From Brevundimonas lenta (GTDB taxonomy: Bacteria; Pseudomonadota; Alphaproteobacteria; Caulobacterales; Caulobacteraceae), in NCBI RefSeq assembly GCF_014196335.1, contig NZ_JACIDM010000001.1, forward strand, positions 124,001 to 188,000: a DNA stretch of 64,000 nucleotides. The letters run 5' to 3'. The translations under genes were made by a program, and so were the position numbers. Below the pieces are notes generated by a model, which made no database searches, was not told the origin of the DNA, and worked only from the letters and a program-made list of their open reading frames with translations. Of this stretch, positions 8,429-20,975 are shown piece after piece. Position 1 is the stretch's first letter. Each line of letters starts with the position of its first letter.

Positions 8429-9601
8429 TTGAGCCTCACGCTCGACCTTTCCCGCACGTCCGCCGCGCCCGCGACGGCCCCCGTCAACCTCTCCGGTTTG
8501 ACGCGCGCGGAACTGCGTCAGGCGCTGATCGACGCCGGCGTCTGCCCGCCCGAGAAGGCGAAGATGCGCGCCTCGCAGGTGTGGAGCTGGATTCACCACT
8601 ACGGCGTCACCGACTTCGCGGCGATGAGCAACGTCGCCAAGGACATGCAGGCGAAGCTGGCCGAGTCCTTCACCCTCGCCCGCCCCGAGATCGTCGAGCG
8701 CCAGGTGTCGAAGGACGGCACCCGCAAATGGCTGATCCGCACCGCCCCGGGCATCGAGATCGAGACCGTCTACATCCCCGACGTCGGCCGCGCCGGCGCC
8801 CTGTGCGTCTCGTCCCAGGTCGGCTGCACGCTGAACTGCACCTTCTGCCACACCGGCACCCAGAAGCTGGTCCGCAACCTGACCGCCGCCGAGATCGTGG
8901 CCCAGGTCCAGGTCGCCCGCGACGACCTCGGCGAGTGGCCGTCGCCCAAGGAAGACCGTCGCCTGTCGAACATCGTGTTCATGGGCATGGGCGAGCCGCT
9001 CTACAATCTGGACCACGTGTCGAACGCCATCGACATCATCTCGGACAACGAGGGCATCGCCCTGTCGCGCCGCCGCATCACCGTCTCGACCTCGGGCGTG
9101 GTGCCGCAGCTGGACGCCCTCGGCACCCGCACGGCGGCCATGCTCGCCATCAGCCTGCACGCCACCAACGACGCCCTGCGCGACGTGCTGGTGCCGCTGA
9201 ACAAGAAGTACAATCTCGAACAGCTGATGGCCGGCATCCGCGCCTATCCGGGCATCTCCAACGCTCGCCGCGTGACGTTCGAGTACGTGATGCTGAAGGG
9301 CGTCAACGACAGCCCCGAGGAAGCCCGCGCCCTGCTCAAACTGATCGAGGGCATCCCGGCCAAGGTCAACCTGATCCCGTTCAACCCGTGGCCCGGCACC
9401 GACTACGAGTGCTCGGACTGGAAGACCATCGAACGCTTCGCCGCCATCCTCAACAAGGCCGGCTACGCCTCGCCGATCCGCACCCCGCGCGGTCGCGACA
9501 TCCTCGCCGCCTGCGGCCAGCTGAAGTCGGAAAGCGAAAAGGTCCGCGCCTCTGCCCTGCGCAAGGCCGCCGCCGACACGGACTCGGTCGAAGCCGCCTG
9601 A
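8429..9601 (+). CDS. rlmN: Dual-specificity 23S rRNA A2503/tRNA A37 C2-methyltransferase RlmN
   Basis: This is a radical-SAM methylsynthase that makes 2-methyladenosine at 23S rRNA A2503 and at A37 of some tRNAs. The 390 residues match the family. The radical-SAM cluster motif is C-x3-C-x2-C in [11 protein letters not shown]. Glycine-rich SAM contacts are seen in [12 protein letters not shown] and [10 protein letters not shown]. The C-terminal block [14 protein letters not shown] contains the conserved Cys used as methyl carrier. The start is TTG at 8429, chosen because GAAGGA (8416-8421) sits 7 nt upstream. The nearby ATG at 8421 is out of frame and stops after three codons. Confidence 0.96.
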   Translation: MSLTLDLSRTSAAPATAPVNLSGLTRAELRQALIDAGVCPPEKAKMRASQVWSWIHHYGVTDFAAMSNVAKDMQAKLAESFTLARPEIVERQVSKDGTRKWLIRTAPGIEIETVYIPDVGRAGALCVSSQVGCTLNCTFCHTGTQKLVRNLTAAEIVAQVQVARDDLGEWPSPKEDRRLSNIVFMGMGEPLYNLDHVSNAIDIISDNEGIALSRRRITVSTSGVVPQLDALGTRTAAMLAISLHATNDALRDVLVPLNKKYNLEQLMAGIRAYPGISNARRVTFEYVMLKGVNDSPEEARALLKLIEGIPAKVNLIPFNPWPGTDYECSDWKTIERFAAILNKAGYASPIRTPRGRDILAACGQLKSESEKVRASALRKAAADTDSVEAA

Positions 9602-9723
9602 CCCCCCGGCCCCGGCCGTGGACACACGGCGACACCAATCTTGACCAGGTGTGGCGCCGTCACTCTTGCGGATTGGGGCGAAAAACGGGCAATCGTCAGG
9701 GACTACCACCAGTGCGGGACCCC

Positions 9724-10167
9724 ATGGACTCCTCGTCCCTTTCCAGAGTGCTCGAAAGCGCCGAGGTCCAGGCCTTCGCGACCGGCTTCCCGACCACCAT
9801 GGCGCACCTCGGCGTCACGCTCGGCCTGATGCTGATCGGGGCGGTGATCTACGCCCTGTTCACGCCGTGGAAGGAGATCGCCCTCATCCGCGAGGGCAAC
9901 GCCGCCGCCGCCGTCGCCTACGCCGGCGTGCTGCTGGGTCTCGCCATCCCGCTGGCCGTCAGCCTCAGCGTCTCGACCTCGATCAAGGACATCGCCCTGT
10001 GGGGCGTCGCCACCCTGGTGCTGCAGCTGCTGGCCTTCCGCATCGTCGACATGCTGCTGACCGGCCTGCCGCAGCGCATCCGCGACGGCGAAATCGCCGC
10101 CGCCGTCCTGCTGGTCGGGGCCAAGCTGTCGACCGCCCTGATCCTGGCCGCCGCGTTGACGGGCTGA
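9724..10167 (+). CDS. DUF350 (YjfL-like) inner-membrane protein
   Basis: This is a 147-residue integral membrane protein with about four predicted transmembrane segments (residues about 25-46, 62-82, 88-112 and 122-145). Short polar linkers include the family-like FTPWKEIALIREGNAAAAVAY. DUF350 proteins often come in tandem pairs of two-helix units and have no settled biochemical role. The ATG at 9724 begins MDSSSLSRVL. It sits 4 nt before the next gene, a membrane-tethered protease, so the two form an operon. The 120 bp separating it from rlmN contains no obvious terminator. Confidence 0.75.
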   Translation: MDSSSLSRVLESAEVQAFATGFPTTMAHLGVTLGLMLIGAVIYALFTPWKEIALIREGNAAAAVAYAGVLLGLAIPLAVSLSVSTSIKDIALWGVATLVLQLLAFRIVDMLLTGLPQRIRDGEIAAAVLLVGAKLSTALILAAALTG

Positions 10168-10171
10168 GGCC

Positions 10172-10999
10172 ATGGCCTCCCGTCCGCCCGACTGGCTGAT
10201 CTATTCCGCGGTGCTCGGCGCCCTGCTGTTCGCCTCGCTGGCGCACCGCGAGAACGCCGACGCCCCGCCCGCACCGCCGCCGCCCGACGAGGTCGAGGGC
10301 GCCCTGCTGGGCCCCGTCACCCCGTTCGACCCGGCCGTCACCGTCCATGCGCCGGACATCCCCTTCCAGCCCAGTTCAGGCACCGCCTTCTCGATCGCCC
10401 AGGAGGGCGCCTGGGTCACCGCGCGCCACGTTGTCGAGGGCTGCCGGCGTCCGGCCATCATGGTCGGCGGAGGCCGCGCCGTCGCCGCCGACGTCCGCCT
10501 CGCGCCCCGCGCAGACGTCGCCGTTCTGCTGACCCAGGGCGGCGCCCCGGCCATTCCGATCGCCGACACGAGGGTCCTGCGCGCCGGCCAGCGCGCCTTC
10601 CACCCCGGCTTCCCACAAGCCCGCGCCGGCGAGATCACCTCGCGTCTGCTGGGTCGCGAGACCCTGAAGGTGCGCGGCCGCGGCCAGCGCGACGAACCGG
10701 TCCTGGCCTGGGCCGAGGTCGGCCGCACCGACGGCCTCGGCGGCACCCTCGCCGGCCTGTCCGGCGCGCCGGTGCTGGATCGTCAGGGCCGCGCCATCGG
10801 CGTCACCATCGCCGAAAGCCCGCGCCGCGGCCGCATCTACACCACCGCCCCCGACACCTTCGGCCCCGCCATCCGCGGCGTTCAGAAGGCCGACGAGCCC
10901 CTCACCGGCCGCATCGTCACAGTCGGCAACTACGGCCTCGTCGCCGACGAACTCCGCCGCGAGCTGAGGGTCGCCCAGGTGGTCTGCCTGTCGGCCTGA
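10172..10999 (+). CDS. Membrane-anchored trypsin-like serine protease
   Basis: This is a 275-residue S1-fold protease with an N-terminal hydrophobic segment (residues 8-23) acting as signal anchor, then a proline-rich linker, then the protease domain in the periplasm. Catalytic triad candidates are His in VTARHVVEG, Asp in PRADVAVLL and Ser in AGLSGAPVLD, all in the usual order. The pattern resembles HtrA/DegP catalytic domains, but there is no PDZ domain. It begins 4 nt after the DUF350 gene stop, so it is cotranscribed with it. A GC-rich hairpin repeat follows at once and may stop transcription. Confidence 0.82.
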   Translation: MASRPPDWLIYSAVLGALLFASLAHRENADAPPAPPPPDEVEGALLGPVTPFDPAVTVHAPDIPFQPSSGTAFSIAQEGAWVTARHVVEGCRRPAIMVGGGRAVAADVRLAPRADVAVLLTQGGAPAIPIADTRVLRAGQRAFHPGFPQARAGEITSRLLGRETLKVRGRGQRDEPVLAWAEVGRTDGLGGTLAGLSGAPVLDRQGRAIGVTIAESPRRGRIYTTAPDTFGPAIRGVQKADEPLTGRIVTVGNYGLVADELRRELRVAQVVCLSA

Positions 11000-11001
11000 C
11001 A

Positions 11002-11064
11002 CCTCTCCCTCCCCGTCCCGGGGAGGGTGGCTGAGCCGCAGGCGAAGCCGGGTGGGGGCGACCC
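11002..11064. repeat. CCCTCCCC/GGGGAGGG hairpin repeat
   Basis: A CTCCCTCCCCGTCCCGGGGAG-like hairpin is followed by a second inverted pair (TGAGCCGCAGGCGAAGCC) and GGTGGGGGCGACCC. It is the same family as the copies at 35156-35220, 38435-38481 and inside terL. Placed just after the protease stop, it could also act as a terminator. Confidence 0.65.
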
Positions 11065-11093
11065 GCGAACAGTCCGCCCCACCCTGTCGGCCC

Positions 11094-13982
11094 CTACTGC
11101 AGCGTCGCGCGGTCCAGGTTCAGGCTCGACAGCGGGATGACCTCGACGTTCGGATATTTCGCCCGCAGCGCCTCGATGAACTGCGCCGCGTCGCCGACGA
11201 TCACCACGCTGGCCTCCGACCCCGGCAGATGCCGGGCGAAGGCGGCCTCGATCTGCTCGGGCGTCACGGCGCGGACGTTGCCGGCATAGGCCGCCAGCTC
11301 GCTCATCGGCAGGTCATAGAGGGCCAGGTTGGCGACGAAGCCGCCCAGGCCGTCCACTGTCTCCAGCGAGCGCCCGAAGCCGCCGATCATCACCGCCCGA
11401 CGCGGCGACAGGTCGGTCTCGGTCGTGCGCTCGGTGCCCATGCGGTTGATCTCCTCCAGGATCAGATCCGCCACCGCCGGCACCGCGTCGTTGCGGGTCT
11501 GGGCCGAGGCAGTGAACACGCCCTCTTCCGCCCGCGCGCCCAGCGACGATCCGGCGCCGTAGCTGAGGCCGCGTTTGATCCGCACCTCCTGGTTCAGGCG
11601 CGAGGAATAGCCGCCGCCCAGCACCGTGTTGCCCAGCGACAGCGGGAAATAGTCGGCGTCGGCGCGCGAGATGCCCCGCACCGCCGCCACCACCGCCGCC
11701 TGGCCCGCGCCCGGCTGGTCGATCACGACGACGCGCGGCGCCAGCGCCGCACCGGCCGGATTGGTTGCCGTCACTGTCGCCACACGCGTGTCGCGCCAGT
11801 CGCCGAACGCCTGCTGCGCCAGGGTGCGCGCCTGCTCGGTCGTGATCGCACCCGAGAACACCAGGGTCGCGTCCTTCGGCGAGAAATAGCTCTGATGGAA
11901 CCGCGCCACGTCCTCACGGGTGATGGCCGGCACAGACGTCACCGTGCCCGATCCCGGCGCACCATAGGCGGCGTCGCCATAGATCACCCGGCCAACCGCC
12001 TGCGAGGCGACCGGACCCGGCTGGGTCAGGGTCACGCGCAGGCCGTCCAGCGTCTGCGACTGCTGACGGTCCAGCTCCTCGGCGGCGAAGGCCGGATTGC
12101 GGACCACGTCGGCCATCAGGGCCAGGGTCTGCGGGAAGACGTCGGCGGGCGAGTTCGCATAGACGTTGGTGAAGTCCACCCCCGCCCCGGCGCCCACGGT
12201 CGCGCCCAGTCCCTCGATCTCGGCGGCGATCTGCGGCGCCGAGCGCGTCGTCGTGCCCTGGGTCAGAAGGCCGGCGGTCATGGTCGCCAGGCCCGGCAGG
12301 CGGCCGTCGTTGCGCGTGCCGGCGTCGAAGCCCAGACGCGCCGAGATCAGCGGCACGCCCTCGGTCGGGGCGACCAGCACCCGCAGCCCGTTGTCGAGGC
12401 GGAAGTCGGCCACGGCCGGCGTCGCCGGTGACACCTCGGGTCCCGGCGTCGGGATGGCGGCGCGTTCGGCCTCGGGCAGCAGCACCGTCGGCTCGCCGGC
12501 GGGGGCCAGATCGGCCACATGCACCGGCGCGTCCACGTCCTTGTTCTGCTCCGACGGCGGATGGGCCTCGTCGGCGGGCAGGTAGCGCATGGTGATCATG
12601 CGCTGTTCGGTCAGATAGCGGTTGGCCACCCGCTGCACATCGGCGGCGGTTACGGCCTGCAGCGCGGCCACCTCCTGGTCGGCGGCCGCGGCGTCGCCGT
12701 CCCACATCAGGGCGAAGCCCAGAGCATTGGCGCGATCGTCCACGCCTTCCCGCGAGCGCAGGATGTCGGCGACCAACTCGTTCTTGGCCTCGGCCAGTTC
12801 GGCGGCGCTGACGGGCTCGTCGCGGAAGCGGGCCACCTCGGCGCGCAGGGCGGCGAGGCCCTCCTCCGGCGTCTTGCCGTCGGCCATGATCGCATAGGCG
12901 GTCAGATTGCCCGCCTGCTGCGCGAAGTCGGGGCTCGAACTGGCCTGGGCCGCGATCTGCTTCTCATAGACCAGCGACTGGTACAGGCGGCTGCTCTCGC
13001 CGGTCGACAGAATGCCGTCCAGCACCGTCAGGGCCGCACGGTCCGGGTCGCCGTAGGGCACGGTCCGCCACGCCAGCATCACCGCCGGCAGCGGCACGTT
13101 GGCGCCATAGAAGGTCGCCTCGCGCGGACCGGTCGGCTCGGCCTCGACCACATTGTTGGCGGGGAGGGCGGTGGCCGGATTGGTCAGCCCGGCGAAATAC
13201 TGCTCGATCCAGCCGTCCAGCTTCGCCTGATCGAAATTGCCCGCCACGATCAGCACGGCGTTGTCCGGCCGATAGTAGGTGGCGTGGAAGCGGCGCACGT
13301 CGTCGATGGTCGCTGCGTTCAGCTCCTCGATCGAGCCGATGCCCGGGCGGCGGTACGGATGGTTCTCATAGATGGTCTGCGGCGCGAACAGGCCGAAGAA
13401 GCGGGCGTAGGGATTGGCCAGATAGCTCTGACGGTATTCCTCCTTCACCACGTCCCGCTCCGAGGCGAAGACGTCGGCGTCGACGACCAGCGAGCCCAGG
13501 CGATCGGACTCGGCGAACAGCAGCCGCTCCAGGTGATTGGCCGGCACCACCTCGTAGTAGTTGGTGAAGTCGTCCCAGGTGGAGGCGTTGTTGAACCCGC
13601 CCACGTCCTCGGTCAGCCGGTCGAACGTCTCTGTCGGCATGTTCTTGGTCGACTTGAACATCAGGTGTTCGAACAGGTGGGCGAAGCCCGAGCGCCCGGC
13701 CGGATCGTCCTTGGAGCCGACGCGGTACCAGACCTGCACGGTCACGTTCGACGTCGAGGCGTCCTTGAGCGTGTAGACCTTCATCCCGTTCGGCAGCACG
13801 CATTCGCGGAAGCCCAGCGGCGGCACCTCGCCCGGCGCGACGGCGGCGGGCGCCGGCGTCGGGGCGCAGGTCAGGACCGGCGCGGCGACCGCCTGTTGCT
13901 GCGGCGCGCTGACGGTGGCGCAGGCCGAAACGCCGGCCAGCAGGGCCGAGGCGGCGGCGGTGAGGATCAGACGGGACTTCAT
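11094..13982 (-). CDS. M16-family zinc metallopeptidase lipoprotein (two-lobe)
   Basis: This is a large secreted M16 peptidase (about 962 residues), in the pitrilysin/processing-peptidase class, probably periplasmic. The N terminus MKSRLILTAAASALLAGVSAC is a lipoprotein signal with lipobox VSAC. The inverted zinc motif HxxEH is HLFEH (residues 102-106), with the distal Glu in the following helix. It contains two M16 halves. The second, from about residue 520, has no HxxEH and is the usual inactive half, so one gene encodes both lobes. The start at 13982 is favoured because the signal peptide begins there; an in-frame ATG at 14000 adds only MRSLFP. Substrate unknown. Confidence 0.9.
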   Translation of the reverse strand: MKSRLILTAAASALLAGVSACATVSAPQQQAVAAPVLTCAPTPAPAAVAPGEVPPLGFRECVLPNGMKVYTLKDASTSNVTVQVWYRVGSKDDPAGRSGFAHLFEHLMFKSTKNMPTETFDRLTEDVGGFNNASTWDDFTNYYEVVPANHLERLLFAESDRLGSLVVDADVFASERDVVKEEYRQSYLANPYARFFGLFAPQTIYENHPYRRPGIGSIEELNAATIDDVRRFHATYYRPDNAVLIVAGNFDQAKLDGWIEQYFAGLTNPATALPANNVVEAEPTGPREATFYGANVPLPAVMLAWRTVPYGDPDRAALTVLDGILSTGESSRLYQSLVYEKQIAAQASSSPDFAQQAGNLTAYAIMADGKTPEEGLAALRAEVARFRDEPVSAAELAEAKNELVADILRSREGVDDRANALGFALMWDGDAAAADQEVAALQAVTAADVQRVANRYLTEQRMITMRYLPADEAHPPSEQNKDVDAPVHVADLAPAGEPTVLLPEAERAAIPTPGPEVSPATPAVADFRLDNGLRVLVAPTEGVPLISARLGFDAGTRNDGRLPGLATMTAGLLTQGTTTRSAPQIAAEIEGLGATVGAGAGVDFTNVYANSPADVFPQTLALMADVVRNPAFAAEELDRQQSQTLDGLRVTLTQPGPVASQAVGRVIYGDAAYGAPGSGTVTSVPAITREDVARFHQSYFSPKDATLVFSGAITTEQARTLAQQAFGDWRDTRVATVTATNPAGAALAPRVVVIDQPGAGQAAVVAAVRGISRADADYFPLSLGNTVLGGGYSSRLNQEVRIKRGLSYGAGSSLGARAEEGVFTASAQTRNDAVPAVADLILEEINRMGTERTTETDLSPRRAVMIGGFGRSLETVDGLGGFVANLALYDLPMSELAAYAGNVRAVTPEQIEAAFARHLPGSEASVVIVGDAAQFIEALRAKYPNVEVIPLSSLNLDRATLQ

Positions 13983-14115
13983 GGGGAACAGGCTCCGCAT
14001 CCCGCGCGCGCGGGACTTTCGGCGAACCTGACAGGCCGCCTCGGCGCCTGCACCTTACGGAGTCGTAATGAAGCGACCGCGCAACCTCAGGGGGCGCGCG
14101 TCGGCCGAACCCGGA

Positions 14116-15003
14116 TCAATCCAGTTTCAGCGCCTCGGCCAGCAGCTGCGCCTCGGCGGCGCGGCTGGAGCCTGTGCGCCAGGCCACCACGATCTCGCGG
14201 CGCGGCGCCCTGGCGGCGATGGAGCGAACCACCACGCCCGGCATGTCGGCCAGACCCGCACGCACCGCCATCTCGGGCAGGAAGGACACGCCCAGCCCCG
14301 ACGACACCATCTGCACCAGGGTGTGCAGGCTGGTCGCGGCGAACACGTCGTCGCCCTTCGGCGCCTCGATGTCGAAGGCCGCCAGCGCCTGGTCGCGCAA
14401 ACAGTGGCCGTCCTCCAGCAGGATCAGGTCCTCGGCCTTCAGCGAACCCGGCGCGATAGGTCCCGGCCCGGCCAGGGCGTGGCCCAGCGGCGCGGCCGCG
14501 AGGATCTCGTCGTCGCCAATGCGGGCGTGGTCGACGCCGTGAGCGGTGTAGGGCAGGGCGATCACCGCCGCGTCCAGCAGACCGGACTTCAGTCCCGCCA
14601 CCAGCCGCGGCGTCAGGTCCTCGCGGATGAACAGGCGCAGCGCCGGATAGGCGGTCTTCAGACCGGGCAGTTTCGCGGGCAGCAGGAAGGGCGCGACCGT
14701 CGGAATCACGCCCAGGCGGAACCGCCCGGACAGCGGTTTGCCGGCGTTCTTCGCCGCCTCGACCAGGTCCTCGGTGCGGGCCAGCACGTCCTCGGCCCGT
14801 TTCACCGCCTCGGCGCCCACGGCCGTCAGTTGCACCTGGCCGCGGGTCCGCTCCACCACCGGCGCGCCGAGAATGCGCTCCAGTTCCTGGACGCCCGCCG
14901 ACAGGGCCGGCTGGCTGACATGCGCGGCCTCGGCGGCGCGGCTGAACGAGGCGTACTCGGCGAGAAGCTTGAGGTACTGGAGCTGACGAAGCGTAGGAAG
15001 CAT
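14116..15003 (-). CDS. oxyR: OxyR-like LysR-family peroxide regulator
   Basis: This is a 295-residue LysR-type regulator: a winged HTH (residues 1-60, TLRQLQYLKLLAEYASFSRA) plus a periplasmic-binding-like sensor domain. The sensor block LLEDGHCLRDQAL is diagnostic of OxyR, and its Cys201 aligns with the peroxidatic Cys199 of E. coli. The partner Cys208 is replaced by Phe210, and I see no other cysteine in the protein, so an intramolecular disulfide cannot form. The start at 15003 is the normal LysR start; a further in-frame ATG at 15051 adds 16 residues. It lies directly downstream of katG on the same strand, its classical target. Confidence 0.88.
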   Translation of the reverse strand: MLPTLRQLQYLKLLAEYASFSRAAEAAHVSQPALSAGVQELERILGAPVVERTRGQVQLTAVGAEAVKRAEDVLARTEDLVEAAKNAGKPLSGRFRLGVIPTVAPFLLPAKLPGLKTAYPALRLFIREDLTPRLVAGLKSGLLDAAVIALPYTAHGVDHARIGDDEILAAAPLGHALAGPGPIAPGSLKAEDLILLEDGHCLRDQALAAFDIEAPKGDDVFAATSLHTLVQMVSSGLGVSFLPEMAVRAGLADMPGVVVRSIAARAPRREIVVAWRTGSSRAAEAQLLAEALKLD

Positions 15004-15099
15004 CGGTCGGTGATAGACGGCCGCTATCCCGAAATCAAAACCTATCGACATCTCTTATCAGACTTTTCCGCGCGCCAGATGGTCGCACGGGGCCGGAAG

Positions 15100-15127
15100 C
15101 TCCCCGCCGCGGCGTCGCGGCGGGGAG
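15100..15127 (-). terminator. Hairpin between katG and oxyR
   Basis: A perfect 12-bp stem (CTCCCCGCCGCG at 15100-15111, its complement at 15116-15127) with a GCGT loop begins 15 nt beyond the katG stop. No run of T follows, so it may be a partial terminator that lowers read-through into oxyR, or an mRNA 3'-end stabiliser. Confidence 0.5.
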
Positions 15128-15141
15128 ATATTCCCGACCGG

Positions 15142-17442
<2,301 letters not shown>

Positions 17443-17458
17443 TCACGAACAGGTGAAG

Positions 17459-19343
<1,885 letters not shown>

Positions 19344-19366
19344 GCCGCGCACACCGCTGAACAGCG

Positions 19367-19396
19367 AAAGGGCCGCGGAGGAATCCGCGGCCCTTT
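19367..19396 (+). terminator. Intrinsic terminator of mdh
   Basis: A perfect 13-bp stem (AAAGGGCCGCGGA with its complement at 19384-19396), a GGAA loop and a T-rich tail (TTTCTTGTT) lie 24 nt after the mdh stop. The A-rich upstream side would also allow termination of the convergent gene at 19431. Confidence 0.9.
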
Positions 19397-19430
19397 CTTG
19401 TTGCGCTTGCGCAGCGAGAGATCCGGACGT

Positions 19431-20324
19431 CTAGAAGCTGCCGGACGTGCTGCCGTAGGGCTTCAGGCTGGGGCAAGCCCGAACCCGATTGAGAAACTGG
19501 CGGAACTGCGCGAGCTTCTCGCTCTCGGCCGTCACCAACGCCCGCTCGATCTTGCCGTCGTCAGTAGTGAACACTTCCCACCCGAAATCGCGCGCGTCGT
19601 CGGCGAGGATGAGCCGGCGACTGCCGCCGAGACATGCAGAATCCACGGTGAACACCTGCACCCCAAGGCTCGCCTGATTGTCGAGGATCCTGATCAGGTC
19701 CGGCGCGTCCCGCCGATCGTCGTCGACAAAGAAGGCCCGCCGCACCGTCCCGCCCCTCTCGATGAAAGCCTTCATCTCGGAGGCGACCTGTGTGCCGTTC
19801 CAGAAATAGTGGGTCTCGGTACGGCTCGTCGCGATCAAGGTGACGCCCGGCCCGAGTCCCTTGAGCGTATCGAGGTAGAAGGTCCGAAACGCATCCGCGT
19901 CCCTCCACTCGAACGTTTCGCGACGAACCAGATCCCTGAGTTCCTCGACAAGGCTCTTCGCCTTGGCCGCACCGAGAAGCGCGATGTTCGGCTTCAGCAG
20001 TTGCGGCACCTTGTCCAGCCGGTCCAGGGACTCGTTGACCAGCAACGCCCGAATGCCCTCAAGCTCGGCGTCCTGTCGCTCCAGATGACGACGCAATTCG
20101 GCTCGATGCTCGTCTGTCCGCGCCGCATCGCTGGCGAGAAACAGCAGCAGCCCCCCGATCATGGCCAGCCCGACCGAGGAGATCAGTCCGCTCAGAGACG
20201 GCGTCGTCAGGAACGGGTCCGCGAAGTCCGCCAGACCCGTCAGAATGCCGGCTATGCCGACGGCGCGAAGTCCCCATCGCTCGAAGGAGTTTCCCAACCC
20301 GTATCCCCCAAAGGCTGTTCTCAC
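19431..20324 (-). CDS. Two-helix membrane protein with coiled coil and PLD-like cytoplasmic domain, function unknown
   Basis: I do not recognise this 297-residue protein with certainty. Two transmembrane segments (about residues 20-40 and 46-66) are followed by a charged coiled-coil-like stretch (residues 69-110, TDEHRAELRRHLERQDAELE). A soluble domain follows with TLIATSRTETHYFWNG, AFFVDDDRRDAPDLIRIL and an ILADDARDFGWEVFTTDDG segment, which is reminiscent of the HKD-less phospholipase-D-like domains of membrane signalling proteins. No complete HxK catalytic motif is present, so it may be a sensor rather than an enzyme. It is convergent with mdh and flanked by unrelated genes; its base composition looks less GC-rich than its neighbours. 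Confidence 0.7.
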   Translation of the reverse strand: MRTAFGGYGLGNSFERWGLRAVGIAGILTGLADFADPFLTTPSLSGLISSVGLAMIGGLLLFLASDAARTDEHRAELRRHLERQDAELEGIRALLVNESLDRLDKVPQLLKPNIALLGAAKAKSLVEELRDLVRRETFEWRDADAFRTFYLDTLKGLGPGVTLIATSRTETHYFWNGTQVASEMKAFIERGGTVRRAFFVDDDRRDAPDLIRILDNQASLGVQVFTVDSACLGGSRRLILADDARDFGWEVFTTDDGKIERALVTAESEKLAQFRQFLNRVRACPSLKPYGSTSGSF

Positions 20325-20385
20325 CTGTTCGTGCGAACTTCAGCACGCAACCTGGAGTCAGGGAAGGGGCGTGGTGACCCGTTAC

Positions 20386-20922
20386 CTACTGCGGCGGCGC
20401 CGCCGGCGCCGGAGTCTCGACCAGGAAGCCCACATGCCGCGCGAACAGGCCCAGCATGCCGACCCACACCGCCGTCGGATCGGTCAGCTGGTCGACGCCG
20501 CCCGGGCGCAGCAGCAGGTCGTACTGCACCGTCGCCGATGGATCGCCGCCCGCATCCGCCGGCGCATAGAAGGCCTTCAGGAAGCGCTGGTCCCGGTTCC
20601 AGTTGTTGACCATGTCCAGGGTCACGCCCGGGTTGGAGAAGAAGGCGGCGTACTGGATGTCGGCGCACACGTCGCCGGTGCAGCCGTAGAAGAACACCGC
20701 CCAGGTCATCTCCCCGTCGCGCACGGCGATGAAGGTCTGGTCGCCGACGCGCTGCACCGGGGCGACCTGACCGCCATGGGCGGCGATCCAGGCGCTGACG
20801 TCGGAAATCGACAGGCCCGGCTGGGCGGCCGCCGGGGCCGGTGCGGTCTGCGCCATGGCCGGCGCGGCGGCCGTCGCCATCACGACGGCGGCGGCGAGGG
20901 CGGAAACGGTACGTCGGATCAT
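20386..20922 (-). CDS. Secreted YbjN-domain protein
   Basis: This is a 178-residue protein with a Sec signal peptide (residues 1-25, ending AMAQ) followed by an Ala/Pro spacer and a YbjN domain (about residues 38-165). Diagnostic blocks are SDVSAWIAAHGGQVAPVQ, AVFFYGCTGDVCADIQY (two cysteines that could form a disulfide in the periplasm) and NNWNRDQRFLKAFYA. YbjN proteins resemble type III chaperone folds and are described as bacterial sensory-transduction regulators, but the secreted alphaproteobacterial forms have no defined role. zapE lies upstream on the same strand with a gap of 53 bp. Confidence 0.8.
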   Translation of the reverse strand: MIRRTVSALAAAVVMATAAAPAMAQTAPAPAAAQPGLSISDVSAWIAAHGGQVAPVQRVGDQTFIAVRDGEMTWAVFFYGCTGDVCADIQYAAFFSNPGVTLDMVNNWNRDQRFLKAFYAPADAGGDPSATVQYDLLLRPGGVDQLTDPTAVWVGMLGLFARHVGFLVETPAPAAPPQ

Positions 20923-20975
20923 TCAGCTCTCCTTCGCCGCCAGCTACAGGCGGTCGCACGGCGACAGTATGGCGG

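Noticed and set aside
8202..8432. Forward frame across hairpin copy B
   Set aside because: It is the translation of the repeat (RRTRRAHKDHEETQ type) with no ribosome site; the same kind of peptide appears at every copy.
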